A DNA stretch of 64,000 nucleotides. Source: Rhipidocladum racemiflorum (taxonomy: Eukaryota > Streptophyta > Magnoliopsida > Poales > Poaceae). Below the pieces are notes generated by a model. It worked only from the letters and a program-made list of their open reading frames with translations. It had not been told where the DNA came from and searched no databases. The position numbers and the translations under genes are program-made. The stretch is from assembly GCA_036346355.1 (NCBI GenBank), contig CM070592.1:31151467-31215466 (forward strand), in the 5' to 3' direction. Position 1 is the first letter of the stretch, and each line of letters opens with the position of its first letter. Below, piece by piece: positions 22,257-33,862 of the stretch.

Positions 22257-23239
22257 TCAGCATTCTTGCAAGTAGGACGTGGTGATTGGCCTTAGCTCCG
22301 ACCAATTGAGAACATGTTGGGTTAAATGCTCATCCCATAATTGAACAATTAACAAGTTAAACCTACAATTAAACATAAGAATATTATAAATATTATGCAC
22401 TAATTAGTTTGAATCAATATTACTTTGTGAAAATAATTATAGATTTACCTTGTGTCTATCAATGTCACCTCTCTATGGAATATACGGCGTGGAAAGGTTT
22501 CGTAGTACTCAAGATCACCCAAATGGACGACCACTCCAACTATATCTGGATGACATGTTTTTTGGCTTCAAAATCTCATTTAATATCATATTTGCTAAAA
22601 AGGAATTTTGAACCATACCTACAAAAGTTTTGTTCGGACGTCCATACACATCCTCAAATGACATGAAACGCTTTGGGTAGAGAGGAAAATCAACTAAGAC
22701 TGCAGAAGGGTCGGCAGTTGTGCGGTCTGTTAGCGTGCACTCATAAGAGTTTCGAATGTTCTGAAACTCGACTTCCTCATAGTTAGGCTGGAACTGGACA
22801 CGATGAATGTTGTACTTATGGCCTTTATTGAGTGCTAAGTTAAATCTATGAACATTTCTACCCCTGACAATAGCTTCCATTTTGGATCCCTTAAGTTTGG
22901 AATAAACCATGTTAGCTAACCATAAAAATGATTTCATTAGGGGTTGAATTGAATTATGGTTGGACTTACAGTCTCATCCACTAAGATAAATCGAAGCATA
23001 TCATCGTTATCTTGAATAGGGAATTTGACATCTACTAAAACACAGATGCTCCAAAACATGAATACATCCCCGAATTCAATGTTGTCAAACTTTTTGAATC
23101 TAATAAAAAGAGCATATTTATGCTTTTGGTATATGTGTAATTAGATGGATGAGATAGTGTAGTAAACTCACCTAGGCATCACGGGGCTTTCATAAAATAA
23201 TGCGTCCGTTCTCTTTCTTGTTTGATTAATTGGTGCCAT
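22257..23239 (-). CDS. RPA70-like OB-fold protein (DUF223 type), spliced, five exons
   Basis: Five exons can be joined on the minus strand with GT-AG introns: 23239-23172 (ATG, MAPINQTRKRTDALF), 23099-22970, 22889-22619, 22545-22449 and 22362-22257 (TGA). Phases match at every junction, giving 223 residues. The segments FKKFDNIEFGDVFMFWSICVL, GSKMEAIVRGRNVHRFN, YECTLTDRT, EDVYGRPNKTFVDIVGVVVH and VQLWDEHLTQHVLNW fit the OB folds of replication protein A large-subunit relatives that are abundant in plants and in Helitrons; the role would be single-stranded DNA binding. The length is far below a full RPA70. Possible further exons (22142-22071 and 21977-21850) suggest the TGA may be premature. 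No Helitron end or helicase is seen, so host gene or transposon passenger is undecided. Confidence 0.6.
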
Positions 23240-24076
23240 TGAGCTGACATACACATTTAGAATCTATAAATTGAAGATATTCATCGGGTATTCCATCAGC
23301 TCAAAAGCATAGCATATTTCATCGACTATTTTTAAGTTTATATTTCATCGGCTCACAAACATAGCATGTGATTTTTTTTTACATATACGCTTCTGGAGTT
23401 TAGACTAATTTGGGTATGTAAGGAACCATCAGTAGCAAACACTGTATTATGTTAGATATCGCTCTAACCATTCAATATATAGAATAGTATTGTTGTGAAG
23501 TGCACACTTATTTTACTTCAAAGGATAACATGCGAAGCTGAGTTCAACAATTTAATTATCAAAAGGACTAAACTTTAGTAATATGAATAAGAGAAAATGT
23601 GCACCTTGCTGCAGCAACGATTGTAGGCTCAAAATCACCTCCTTGTGTGGTTGTCTCACTATCTGTGCATAATCAAAACTGAAGCTTAATTGATTGATGT
23701 GGGGATTTGTTAATAAATTATGTATTTCCAATGCATACAGAATACTGTCAAATTCCTTGTGGAACCGAAGATGAAGGGTTATTTGAAAGTGAGCAAGTGA
23801 AAAAATGAGGGTCACAACAGTACCACATTTGTTGTACCACATTATGAACATTTCCTTGTAAAAGATTGTTTTTCAGCATAAAAAAAAAACGCTGTACAAG
23901 TGTAGATCAATGTTTTTCGTTAGAATTTTCCATGCTTACATGATTCCCATACCAAAAGGAAATATTGATTTAGTAGATAAATTCTTCCTACAGAAATTAG
24001 AGAACGGCTTCCTAAGAATATTGTTAATTAGTGAGCATATTCGGTGGTTGGTAGATTGGTAGATCCTAATCAAGTG
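23240..24076. other. Upstream region of the RPA-like gene, no gene seen
   Basis: AT-rich, with an A-run at 23880. It may contain the promoter and 5' UTR of the minus-strand RPA-like gene; no clear TATA box stands out. Confidence 0.3.
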
Positions 24077-24084
24077 ATACAGAC

Positions 24085-24539
24085 CAGGGTTAACCAAACC
24101 GAAACCGAAAAAACCGATGGAAAACCGAAATTGGAAATTCGAAAATATCGAGCCAAAAATCGCTGGAAAATCGTTAGAAACCGAAGAGTTTCAAAACCGA
24201 GCATTTGAACAAAAAACATTCAAAACAAATTTAAAAAAAAAAACGAAAACCCATCGGTTTCCTCAAAAACCCATCGGTTTTCTCGAAAAACCGATCGGCG
24301 AGTTGAACATTTTGGGTGATCGGTTTTTTGAGCGGTTTTCGTCGGTTTTTTCGAAAAACCGCTCGGTTTTCACCGGTTTTCGATCGGTTTACATCGCATA
24401 AATTTTTTCAAATTTTTCAAATTTGTTGAATTATTTTTTTAATTGGACCGGTTTACCGACCGGTTTAGGATTTCGAACCGGCTCGATACGGTCGAAAACC
24501 GCGGTTTTCGAGTGGTTTTCGTCGGTTTTGTGAACCCTG
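24085..24539. mobile_element. Non-autonomous hAT element (455 bp) with 8-bp target duplication
   Basis: The ends are inverted: CAGGGTTAACCAAACCGA on the left and, reversed, CAGGGTTCACAAAACCGA on the right. It is flanked by perfect 8-bp duplications ATACAGAC (24077-24084 and 24540-24547), the hAT signature. The interior consists of AACCG/CGGTT repeats in both orientations. No transposase. An intact duplication and clear ends suggest recent mobility. Confidence 0.9.
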
Positions 24540-24573
24540 ATACAGACAATGGTTTTCTGCTCTGGCTCTCTTA

Positions 24574-24928
24574 GGGCCTATTTGGATCTATTAGCAGCTA
24601 ATAGTTAGCTAGCTAATAGTTCCTAGCTAATATTAGCTAGCTAACTATTAGTTGGAGGGTGTTTGGATCCACACCAGCTAATATGTGGCTAAAAGATGCT
24701 ATTGTTCAGAATACCTATGTTATTAAATGCTATTGGTGGTAGACGCGAATGGTATTTTGGTTAAATGCCACCTATTAGCTGCTATTAGCTGGGTTTGACT
24801 AGCTAATGAGATAACCATTAGCTGGGTGCACAGCTAATAGTTAGCTGATCTATTAGCTGGAGGTGTTTGGATCCACTCCAGTTAATTTTTAGCAGCTAAC
24901 TATTAGCTGCATGGATCCAAACAGACCC
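24574..24928. mobile_element. Tourist-like MITE (355 bp) with TTA duplication
   Basis: Ends GGGCCTATTTGGATC and, reversed, GGGTCTGTTTGGATCC, flanked by TTA (24571-24573 and 24929-24931). TTA duplication and this terminus are typical of PIF/Harbinger-derived MITEs of grasses. The inside repeats AGCTAATAGTTAGCTAGCTAAT-like units that can fold. Confidence 0.85.
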
Positions 24929-24931
24929 TTA

Positions 24932-27900
24932 AAATCTATTTTCAAAACTTCATACAACCCATAACAAAATTAATAGAAGTTCAATCAAGGTACTCTGAAG
25001 GAGAATCGGAGGGTATCTGTGAAATATTAGTACGATGTTGCTGGCACAATAATAGTTTGTGACAGGTATTTAACTGTAATAGTGCAAAGAGCAAGGAATG
25101 ATGCTATCTAACCATCAGGCTTTTAACAGGAAAAAAACATAGAGCCCTTCAACTGTTTAGATATGGTGCAGAACTCGGCGGCTAATTTCCCCCAATGATA
25201 AGGGGCTATTCACAATTCACTTATTAAGTATCATGCGCATATTGTTCCTAGAATAGTGCTACATCTCTCTGGGATGACTAAAACTAAACCTATTCCCTAT
25301 TCCTCAGTAAAAATAAAAGATTGTTTAATATCTTCGAATGACACTTTATCTACCTTACATACTTATCCTGGATGAGATGAAAAGAGAGAAACACAACAGA
25401 ACTAAATCAATCCTCATCAATGCTATCCCATGACTACCTCAACAATTTAATTTCCCCAACATGCATTCTGACAACTGATACATAGCACTGCATCCATTGT
25501 TGACTATTTCTGCAATGTTTTTTTTAATGGCAATATGTGGTATAAGACCATGACAATGCTCCAAGCCTCCAAGTCTATGGAGCACTGCATCTATCTTTTG
25601 TTATTGACATTTTGTTCACAGTAGTGCCAAACCATCGATTTAATTTAAACTCTTCACGTGTATAAATAAAACTTTAAGATCAACGTGAAGTGCCAAAAGC
25701 TTCACTTTCTGCGTAATTCTTTAGGTTTCATAATAATTAATAGCCATGCTAGAAATTAGAAAATAATGCTCAACTGGACAGGATTAATAGTAAATTGATC
25801 AACTATGTGGATGAAATATTCCTACTGCTAATCCAAATAATGATGAAGAGTTCATGTCTTACAAATGCTTTCCCACTATGAGAAACATCCATTGCATCTT
25901 TACATAGTACATACATTGTTTGAAAAATGCAGCCTTCAATTGTTTGTTGGTAAACTGCTGACCAGTTGAGGCCTGTTGAGTACATACTGCAATGTAAGTA
26001 TCAAAATGGTTTTGTAAACTTTGGGTCAGCTTCAATTCTACTTTTCTTCTTCTCTACAAAATATTATTCCATAAACTTGTCTTAAGGTTTCCAATATCCT
26101 TTTTCTAATTTCACCTTCAGGTTCAGCTCTCCATTCAGGCAAACCGCAAAAAACATCCAAGTCATTTGAGTCCAGCAAGAATTTTAATAAACAATCTTAT
26201 TCTAGAAATCATGGACTGTATATTAACATTTAGCTCTAGGAAATCATAGTAACAACGATGACATGAAAAAAATCATTATCAAAATTGCAGATGTGTTACC
26301 TATAAAAATATATATGGATGTGTTTTCCCTTCGTACAACAATAACATGGCTTGAGCCCCAGATTTTTGAAGGGCGTCTACAAAAGTGTAACTACACATGA
26401 AAGAATTAGAGTAACTGGCATCATGAAATTGGGAAACATTATGTTAGCTCAATAAAAGATCAATCAACAAACAGTACATCCAAACAACAGATCAACCTTA
26501 CAGTAGACATAGCAAAATATAGATGAAGGGAAGTTGACAATGGAAAAACAAATAGCAAGCCATAGCCTTATTGTAACATGCTTGCTCAGAAATATTCGAC
26601 AATTAGTGTTGTATATGACACGAACAAACAATGTTCTCGTAATAAACTTGGTATTTTAGTGTTATATGAATACTTCTGTTTTGGTTCCTATCAAGGAAAA
26701 CTGTAAATGCTACCCTTCAAATTTACAGTCTGTGATACGGAAAACAACAAAATAGTGAATAATCTACCATGAAAAAAAACTAACCAGAAAAGTTAACAAA
26801 TGATTATTACTTTCTGAACATAAACCACTACTCAAGAATTCAAATAAAACCTCTGGCCCACTGCTTGCTGTTAACAGGTAAAGAATGTTCTCATCAGATT
26901 TTCTACTTGATTGTATCCAAAACATATACTGCTTCTGCCTTCAAGGATATAGTTCCATATCAGGATGATATAGTCTCTATACTACTGGGAGGAGGCCCTG
27001 TGTGGGACTATGGGAGTAGTACTAACTGAAAAAATAGCATAAGGCTTGCTGGTGGCTAAGAAGAGTAATGAGGATCCTAAGAGAAATAGACCAACCAGAA
27101 TGGCAGCGATTGGCAAGGATGTAAAAAAATTTAGGAAGGACCAGACAACAAGCATACTGAATGAAACAAAAAAAAATTGCAACCAAACAGCGAAAAATCC
27201 ATCAAAGGGCATCACAAAATTAGGGACGTGTTACTTGAATGGCTCAGATTTACCCCCATCAACAACACCACAGCTAACATATGTTGGAAGCACCATGTGA
27301 TCTCCCTCTCTCTCTCCCTCCCATAAACTGTTTATTAGATTGTTCATTCCAACATATAGCAACAGATATGGAAAAAAAACAATTATGGAAAAAAACACAA
27401 TTATGATAACTTGTCTGAGAAGCTTTAGCAAGTCATTAAACATCAATTATAAGATAGTAGCATCCCCATTACTCTCTGATGCCCTGCTGGCAACTTTCAT
27501 CCTCTGCCGCAGCTACCAGGTCATCCTGAAGCTCATTGTTTTGTTGATATACCCAATATTTGAGAAAGTTACAAGCGCAATGTAGCTTCTATACTGCCCG
27601 GCAAAATGCAGCTAAACTGAAATATGAAATTGAGAAAAATAAGCCATAACTTTGAATCCAACAGTAGTATGGTATGAAAGAGATTGCAGCCTGCAATCAA
27701 CACCAAAAAATTTGCATACAAAGCCCAATGTTGCTAAATTACAGAGCACTACAAGTCAAAAAATTGCATAGATCTGTTAAAACAACGATAGTGAAGTGCA
27801 ACACAAACATGATTTAGGCAAATTAGGAAAAATAACTTTGTTTCCTCTATAGCAGCAAGCAAGAAGTGCACAACTTTGATAGTGCACAAAGAAACCCAGA

Positions 27901-28432
27901 GTCCAGGAAATGGATTTTATACCTTAAGTCTTGTTCAATTTGGAGCAAACACACATATGCACCACACAGAGTACATCCTGATTGCAAGCTGGTTGTTAGT
28001 CATGACATCCTGATTGCAAGCTGGTTGTTAGTCATGACGACTATAGCTTAGCTTCCAAGCTGCCAATGGAGAAGACTTCCGGTGGCACTGGAAGCCCGCT
28101 ATTTAGAAATTATCACTCCACATTGGATTCGAACATGACGTACATTACCAGACTTTGCAACAGGATGCATGAACAATGATAGCACAGCAATTCATTCAAC
28201 CTGCAACAGGATGCATGAACAACAGACTTTGCAACAGGATGAATGAACAATGACAAGATAGTTTCAGAAAAGATAATACCACCAAATTTATGATGAACAA
28301 ACACAAAGGAATGCAACAGGTTGTCTTAATTGTGACAGACAAGTAAGTAACAGGGATCATACAATAAACCAACTAAAACATTTTTAGAGATGTTGCAAAG
28401 TCCACCAAGGACATATCAACACTTGTGCAATT
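24932..28432. other. Intergenic, no gene seen
   Basis: About 3.5 kb of AT-rich sequence downstream of the F-box gene. Short frames are present but none has family features. It contains a CT-rich tract (about 27300-27325) and small repeats near 28000 and 28150-28255 (GCAACAGGATGCATGAACAA, three diverged copies). It may hold 3' UTR sequence of the F-box gene next to 28433. Confidence 0.35.
27974..28037. repeat. Perfect 32-bp tandem duplication
   Basis: A unit starting CATCCTGATTGCAAGCTGG occurs at 27974-28005 and again without change at 28006-28037. Confidence 0.9.
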
Positions 28433-29680
28433 TTAACATGATAGAAATGGGGAGCATGCCACAGATGCAAGGTAAGATGCCCCATCCATCTCATATCCAA
28501 CAAAATTCCTCCATGAATCGCAGTTGACGCCATCAGCCAGCTTCTGAAGCTCCCCCGTTGCAAGGCTCATCGCATAGGTACCAGGACTACTGCTGCCTTC
28601 ACCGAGCGTGAAGAAGAGAATGCCACTATTCTCGCAGTACCACCGTAAGTTAATGGCGGCATTTAACTTTACCTTCAGCTCGGTATAAACAAGTTCATTT
28701 GTCACCAATACGAGAACGTCGTCAGAAGCAAACGCTTGAATGAGGCCCAGGTTGCCGTTGGGTGTAACGACCAGCAAATGGTTTTTCTCCGAAGCGTTCG
28801 GAAGCCTACACGACGGCATCCGCACATCTTTGGGCTCCGATGTGTCGATGCGCACAGCGAACACAGTGTCCCTCATGGGCCAGTAGGCCACGCCATCAAG
28901 GACAACATTCTGGCGCCCAAGCTGTTGCAGTTTGTTGCATTTTATCTTCGGACCTGACTTTCTAGCCTCCGTGCTCCAGCAGTCGGTGTCTGATGAGTAT
29001 GAGCGGAGCGCGGTAAATGTTCGGCGGTTGTAGACGATGAGCACACGGAAGAAGGTTGACGACGACGACGGGCGCGGCGGGTCGAGATCGTCACCAGTGA
29101 GCAACGCGCATGCGTAGAATCCCGGCATGTCATAGCCGGATAGTGGCGGAAGCAGTGCAACGTCCCCTGTCATGGGGTTGCAGACGCAGAGCTTGAGACC
29201 GTCGGCGTGCCCCTCGCGCTGCAGCTCGAGGACGACGCGGCCGTTGCGAGACGCGACCGGGCGGGAGTACTCAAAGAGCCGGGCGCCGACCCCTTGTACG
29301 GCCTCTGCCAGCGCGCTGAAGGAGGGGCCGTGGAAGCCGAGGAGCCGAGTGCCGGAGGCCGTCGGGACGAAGCAAGGCTGCGCCAGGGCCGCGGAGCGCT
29401 TCCGCTTGTGCGCCTCCTCGTGGAAGAAGCCAAGGGCTAGGCTCGGCACAGACGGCAGGGCATGACAGAGGACGCCGGCCTCCTTGGCCACAACATGGCC
29501 CCATCGCCGGCACGTGGCGGCGCAACGGACTATGTCGGCTGCGTCCAAGAGCCGGGTGAAGACGGCCGCTAGCTCGTCGTCCGGGAGAGACGTGCCGTTG
29601 CTATATAGGTCGCCTCCATCCGTCGGACCTCGCCGTTGGAGCCGGCCCTTGCTGCACAGCGCCGATCGGTTGACAGCCAT
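28433..29680 (-). CDS. F-box protein, grass-type with C-terminal beta-rich domain
   Basis: One uninterrupted frame of 415 codons, single exon, with a strong start context (GCCATGG at 29680). Residues about 31-70 form the F-box (SLPDDELAAVFTRLLDAADIVRCAATCRRW), which would bind SKP1 in an SCF ubiquitin ligase. The rest (LCVCNPMTGDVALLPPLSG, FFRVLIVYNRR, VLDGVAYWPMRDTVFAVRI, LRWYCENSGILFFTLGEG, YAMSLATGELQKLA) resembles the propeller-like C-terminal region of the large grass F-box families and would select the substrate. GC content is high in the 5' half and falls toward the 3' end, a usual grass-gene gradient. It is the best candidate for an intact host gene here. The target is unknown, and expression cannot be judged. 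Confidence 0.88.
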   Translation of the reverse strand: MAVNRSALCSKGRLQRRGPTDGGDLYSNGTSLPDDELAAVFTRLLDAADIVRCAATCRRWGHVVAKEAGVLCHALPSVPSLALGFFHEEAHKRKRSAALAQPCFVPTASGTRLLGFHGPSFSALAEAVQGVGARLFEYSRPVASRNGRVVLELQREGHADGLKLCVCNPMTGDVALLPPLSGYDMPGFYACALLTGDDLDPPRPSSSSTFFRVLIVYNRRTFTALRSYSSDTDCWSTEARKSGPKIKCNKLQQLGRQNVVLDGVAYWPMRDTVFAVRIDTSEPKDVRMPSCRLPNASEKNHLLVVTPNGNLGLIQAFASDDVLVLVTNELVYTELKVKLNAAINLRWYCENSGILFFTLGEGSSSPGTYAMSLATGELQKLADGVNCDSWRNFVGYEMDGASYLASVACSPFLSC

Positions 29681-31226
29681 GGCTTGCGCAGCGGCGTGAG
29701 GAACTGGATTTGGTGCGGGCGTGAGGAACCCAGTTCATGTGAGGGCTGATGCTCTCTGTCTGACTCCTCCCGTTCCAGCCTAGATGCCCAAATCGGCCAG
29801 AACCCAGTTCATGTGTTCAATCCTCTTCCTTCACTCCTGATCCCAATGTCCAGTAAGAACACAAAATCGGTCCCTGCATGTCATACCAACTTGTTACCCA
29901 TCATCCAAGCATTCCATCCATGCCATTGAATCAAACTTTCGAGCAAGATGATCATACATGCAAGCCACACATACATATATACACATGGTGAAGAAGAAGA
30001 AGAAGAAGAAGCGGTAGTAGTTTTACATGTGGGAGCTCCGGACGGGCGGCGTCGTCCAGCGTGCGTGGATTTGCAGGAATGCGGCGGCGGGGTGCAGGAG
30101 GCGGTAGGGGGGAGCTCAGGAGGGGCGTCGTCGTCGTCGGAGTGGGGGGGGGGGGGGGGGGCCCGGGGGGCGGCGGCGGGCGTGTTGTTCGTTGCGATGG
30201 CGCCGATGGGGATGGAATGAAGTGCGAAAGGGTAGGGGGGTAAAAGTAACACAAGAAACGGGAGGAACGGGTCATCAGGGGATTCTCGTTTAGCATGCAA
30301 AAGGATGAATCGTTTCCACTAGAAACGTTCCGAGATATTGACTGTTTGGTTGGGATTTTTGCAGATTCTACTAGAATCTGACTGGTTCCCTGTAGTTAGT
30401 GTAGTTAATTCTTTGAATTACTTCCTGTACGACTTTCTTTGCTATATAAGTTGAATAGAACAGCAGCGTGAAGTTTTAAGCCGCACAAAGGAGAATTGCT
30501 TCCTGCTATTTGTGAGCCAACGTTGTGTGTGTGTTTCCTCGTGAACCGGCATACTCTGGAACAAGCGACAGCTTGCTAAGCATGGCCAGGCATTAGCGCA
30601 GCCTACGACATAGCACACCTGTGAGAGCTCTCTCTCTCTCTGGAGAGAGAGAGAGAAAAATGAGAAAGAGGAGAATGGAAGGGGAAAAAAAAGAAAGGAA
30701 ATAAAAAGAAAAGATGGCATCTTCAGATTTTCGGTGGCAGGCTGATTTCTGATTACATGCAGTCAAAGGTGGTCTTTGGTGAATTTATTTGTTTTCGATA
30801 AATCACTTTCACAGCACTTCCTTGGACTCCATGTCTGAAGTCTGAACATCAACTGTAAACTTCTAAATAATTGTACGTCAGGGAAGTCTAATTGCCTGCA
30901 GTAGTAGGTATGATAAGGCGTTAGTCTTATGTGACATTGGATTAAAATTTGTACTAAAGGAATGGTTTTGCTAAATTAAGATTGTGAAAAGTATTGTCAG
31001 TAAGTCAGCATGTTTCATTGGTGATAATAGTGATTTTGCTTCTCTTCTTGGTTTTGATGCAATCTGATTTTAGTTGTGGACCCTCTTTTCAACCGTATCT
31101 ACTTTAGTGAGCTTTCTCTCAAAATGAATTTATGCTTATCACAAGAATTTTTTTTTATAATACTTTTTTAAAAATGAATTGCGGTTTTAATACTCAAAAA
31201 ATAAAAATTGCAAAATTAATACGTAT
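29681..31226. other. Upstream region of the F-box gene; simple repeats, no gene seen
   Basis: Contains the probable promoter of the minus-strand F-box gene, a GAA repeat (about 29989-30012), an 18-base G run (30144-30161) in a GC-rich block, and a CT/GA palindrome (about 30627-30656, CTCTCTCTCTCTCTGGAGAGAGAG). Open frames on both strands of 29881-30300 arise from the simple repeats and are not accepted as genes. Confidence 0.4.
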
Positions 31227-31403
31227 TCGCCGTACCATTCGGCGATTACCCCATTTTCGCCATACCATATGGCGAAAATACCGTAATTGCCCGATTAAAA
31301 CCGATTAACCGTCGACTATTTGGTTAAGGCTATTTTCGCCCGTACCAGGTTGGCGAAAAATAGTATTTTCGCCGCATCAGCTTGGCGACGTACCATTCGG
31401 CGA
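31227..31403. repeat. Cluster of five short hairpins with CGCC...TACCA...GGCG pattern
   Basis: Units at 31227-31245, 31253-31279 (11-bp perfect arms ATTTTCGCCAT/ATGGCGAAAAT), 31332-31361, 31365-31388 and 31383-31403 share CGCC, a central TACCA or similar, and GGCG, with ATTTT/AAAAT flanks in the longer ones. Part of an unidentified repetitive element is likely. Confidence 0.7.
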
Positions 31404-32137
31404 CAATACCCAAATTATGAAATAATTTTCCAAAAATCATGAAATAATTATGACTTATTCCTAGGGTGCAGGATGTCCCATTTTTGCAAAAATATATAGG
31501 AATCAATTGAGTTGAATAAACTAAATAAGTATAAGAAATTTGTCGTGCATGAAATTGTTAAGCCTTTTCGGCAGCTTGTAAAATGCAACAAGATCACAGA
31601 TTTGCTCTACGTACATCTAACTACAATCGCTATATCTACCCTACTACATTCCTAAGAAATGAATATATATATATATATATGGATGTACTTGTATCGGTAT
31701 AAAACATCTACATTCGCTAGATCAACGCACATAAACTTGGATCTAAAATTATTTCTACTCAATCATAATTTACTGCTAAAAAAATTAAACAACAATTAAT
31801 TTCTACCTACATCTAACTAGAGTTGCTAGATCTACCTACATCGAACTAGATTTGCTAGATCTACCTTCATCTAACTACATTTACATCTACAAAAATTAAA
31901 CAACGAGCAATTACCTGCAAATAGATTGCGCAGTCAGTCCCTCCTCCTGTTCTTCCCTCTTCCTCTCTTTCTTTCTCCCCTCTTTCTCTGTTTCTTTGGA
32001 TCGGTTAGGCTGGCTTGAATGAGCGCAGGCCGGCGCCGCGCGACGCTTTTGTTATCGCTCTCTATCGCGATCAACGGCGACAAACGCACGCACGCTCTAT
32101 CGCCGTCCATCGAGAGATTTTTATCTTGTCACTTTGT
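31404..32137. repeat. AT repeat, degenerate CTACATCTAACTAGATTTGCTAGAT repeats and CT-rich tract
   Basis: An AT dinucleotide run at about 31662-31680, repeated CTAC-ATCTAACTA-TTGCTAGAT-like units at about 31610-31890, and a CT-rich tract near 31935-31995. No gene. Probably the same unknown repetitive element as the hairpin cluster, ending at the Tat LTR. Confidence 0.5.
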
Positions 32138-32752
32138 TGTCGGTGTTTGAGCACCGCAATACGATTTTTGGTCTAGGGGTCGCGCGTTCCCTCTCCTCGA
32201 ATGGCCTGACTCAAGGGAGCCCAAAGTGTATCTTGGTTCGGCTGAATATCCCTACTCCGGTTGTTATTGTGTATATGCCCTTCTGAGGTATTACAATCGT
32301 CACTTCCAGGAGGAAGTTTAGGGTTTGTTCGTTGTCCAAGTGTTCTCTCAAAATGTTCTCACTCACTCCCTCTTTTACACCCCCTGTTCTCCCTTATATA
32401 GACGGGGGTAGTGGGTTACACGGGAGCTCCTCTAAAGAAAGAAAAAAAAAAGAAGGAGAAGGAGTGTCTTGTCTTGGGGTTTGATCTTCGGCCGTGGCAT
32501 TCGACCGGCCTCCACCTCCACGCGTGCTTGGTCGGTAGGCTTGCGGTGGAAGGAAGGTTTCGTCCTGTTGGGGGAACGTGACGCGTTGTCCCGTACGCTT
32601 GTCAGGCGGCTGATTTTAATGGCGAATGACCTTTGAGTCCTTGGGAGGGAACGTTCCCTCCTGTTGCGTGTCAAAGCGATGGGACCGGAGCCTGATTTTG
32701 CAGGCGGCTCCCATGACACCTTGAGAAGGAGCCACCTACCCTAACACCGACA
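32138..32752 (-). repeat. 3' LTR (615 bp) of the Tat element
   Basis: Starts TGTCGGTGTT and ends AACACCGACA, giving 10-bp inverted ends. A TATA box on the minus strand (TATATAAG, 32393-32400 on plus) agrees with minus-strand transcription. No clean polypurine tract is visible next to it at 32753. The other LTR is not in the window, so the call rests on ends, promoter and position. Confidence 0.75.
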
Positions 32753-33087
32753 TCCGGGGACGTCGCATTTGGCAGGGCAGGTACTCGAGTGCCGGAACAC
32801 CCAACTGGGGGGCTCTCCGACCCAAGCGGTCGGAGAAGGTTGGACGGGGTGCTCGAGCTGGAGCCTGGTCGGGGACCGAGCTTGTCTGCGGCCCACAGGT
32901 CTCCGGCTGGGCCTGGGCCTTGAAGGCAGCCCGCTCGAGGTTCCGGGCTGCTGGGAATACCCATGGTATAAGTATTCGTCAGTAGCCCCCGAGCCCCCGA
33001 CCGCGCTCTTGCCAGAAGCGATCGGGGGTTTTGCTTCGCCTCGGCAGACTCGTTCTGCCAATTGTTCTGGGTGCGCACCCGGTGGGT

Positions 33088-33450
33088 GTAGCCCCCGAGC
33101 CCCCGAGCGGGTCGGAGAGCCGGTCGGGGGGTTACCCGGTCAGAGCTGACTTGACCAAGCGCGTGTTACACATGCTCAACTAGTCGTCCCTTGCTGGGGT
33201 GCGCGCGAGCGCACCCGTAGGGTGTAGCCCCCGAGCTGGTCGGAGAGCCGATCGGGGGGTTACCCGGTCGGAGCCGACTTGGTCAAGCGCACATGATGCA
33301 TGTTCGACCAGTCGTCTCTTGCCGGGGTGCGCACGAGCACACCCGTAGGGTGTAGCCCCCGAGCGGGTCGGAGAGCCGGCCGGGGGGTTACCCGGTCGGA
33401 GTTGGGCCAGTCAAGCGTGTATGGGGCACAATTAACCCAGAGCTGCTTCA
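33088..33450 (+). repeat. Three-copy tandem repeat of about 130 bp
   Basis: Copies start GTAGCCCCCGAGC at 33088, 33224 and 33352 and continue GGTCGGAGAGCCG.TCGGGGGGTTACCCGGTC. They lie between the Tat LTR and the antisense genes, a place where Tat elements often keep variable tandem repeats. Confidence 0.8.
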
Positions 33451-33862
33451 CACCTGGTCACCTTTGTTGGAAGTTGAAGTCGGTCGCTTCGTAAGGGGCC
33501 AACCTCTTGGGCCTTTCGCTGTTCGGGAGCCCGGACGGCCCAATGGGCCCCCGCCTTCTCCCTCCAGGTAACTGTTGTGAAGTGGCCCGGGAGTCAGACC
33601 GGATAAGTTGTGGCGGTTGCCCCGAGGCGACGTCGCCTCAGCTTCTGCCGCTGTTTTTTGAATTAAAAGCGAAGCCGCGGATGCAGAATGAAGCGCCTCC
33701 TCGATCGATGAAGTGGCTGTTCGGATTCTACCGTTCTGTTTCCCGCGCCGCCTATAAAATGCGGGGGGGAGGGCGTGAGCGGTTTCCACCATTGCCTCCC
33801 ACACGCTGCTTCCTTTGCTTCTATTTCTTCTAGCGTCAGCATCCTTCTCCGCTCGAGCGTCG

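Noticed and set aside
26982..27446. Hydrophobic minus-strand frames downstream of the F-box gene
   Set aside because: Composition follows from T-rich DNA; no start context, splice support or family motif.
29881..30300. Long open frames on both strands upstream of the F-box gene
   Set aside because: They result from GAA, GGC and G-run simple sequence; encoded peptides are low complexity (poly-S, poly-P) with no domain.
33088..33450. Tandem repeats considered as a CRISPR array
   Set aside because: The units are contiguous 130-bp repeats without spacers, in a plant retrotransposon.
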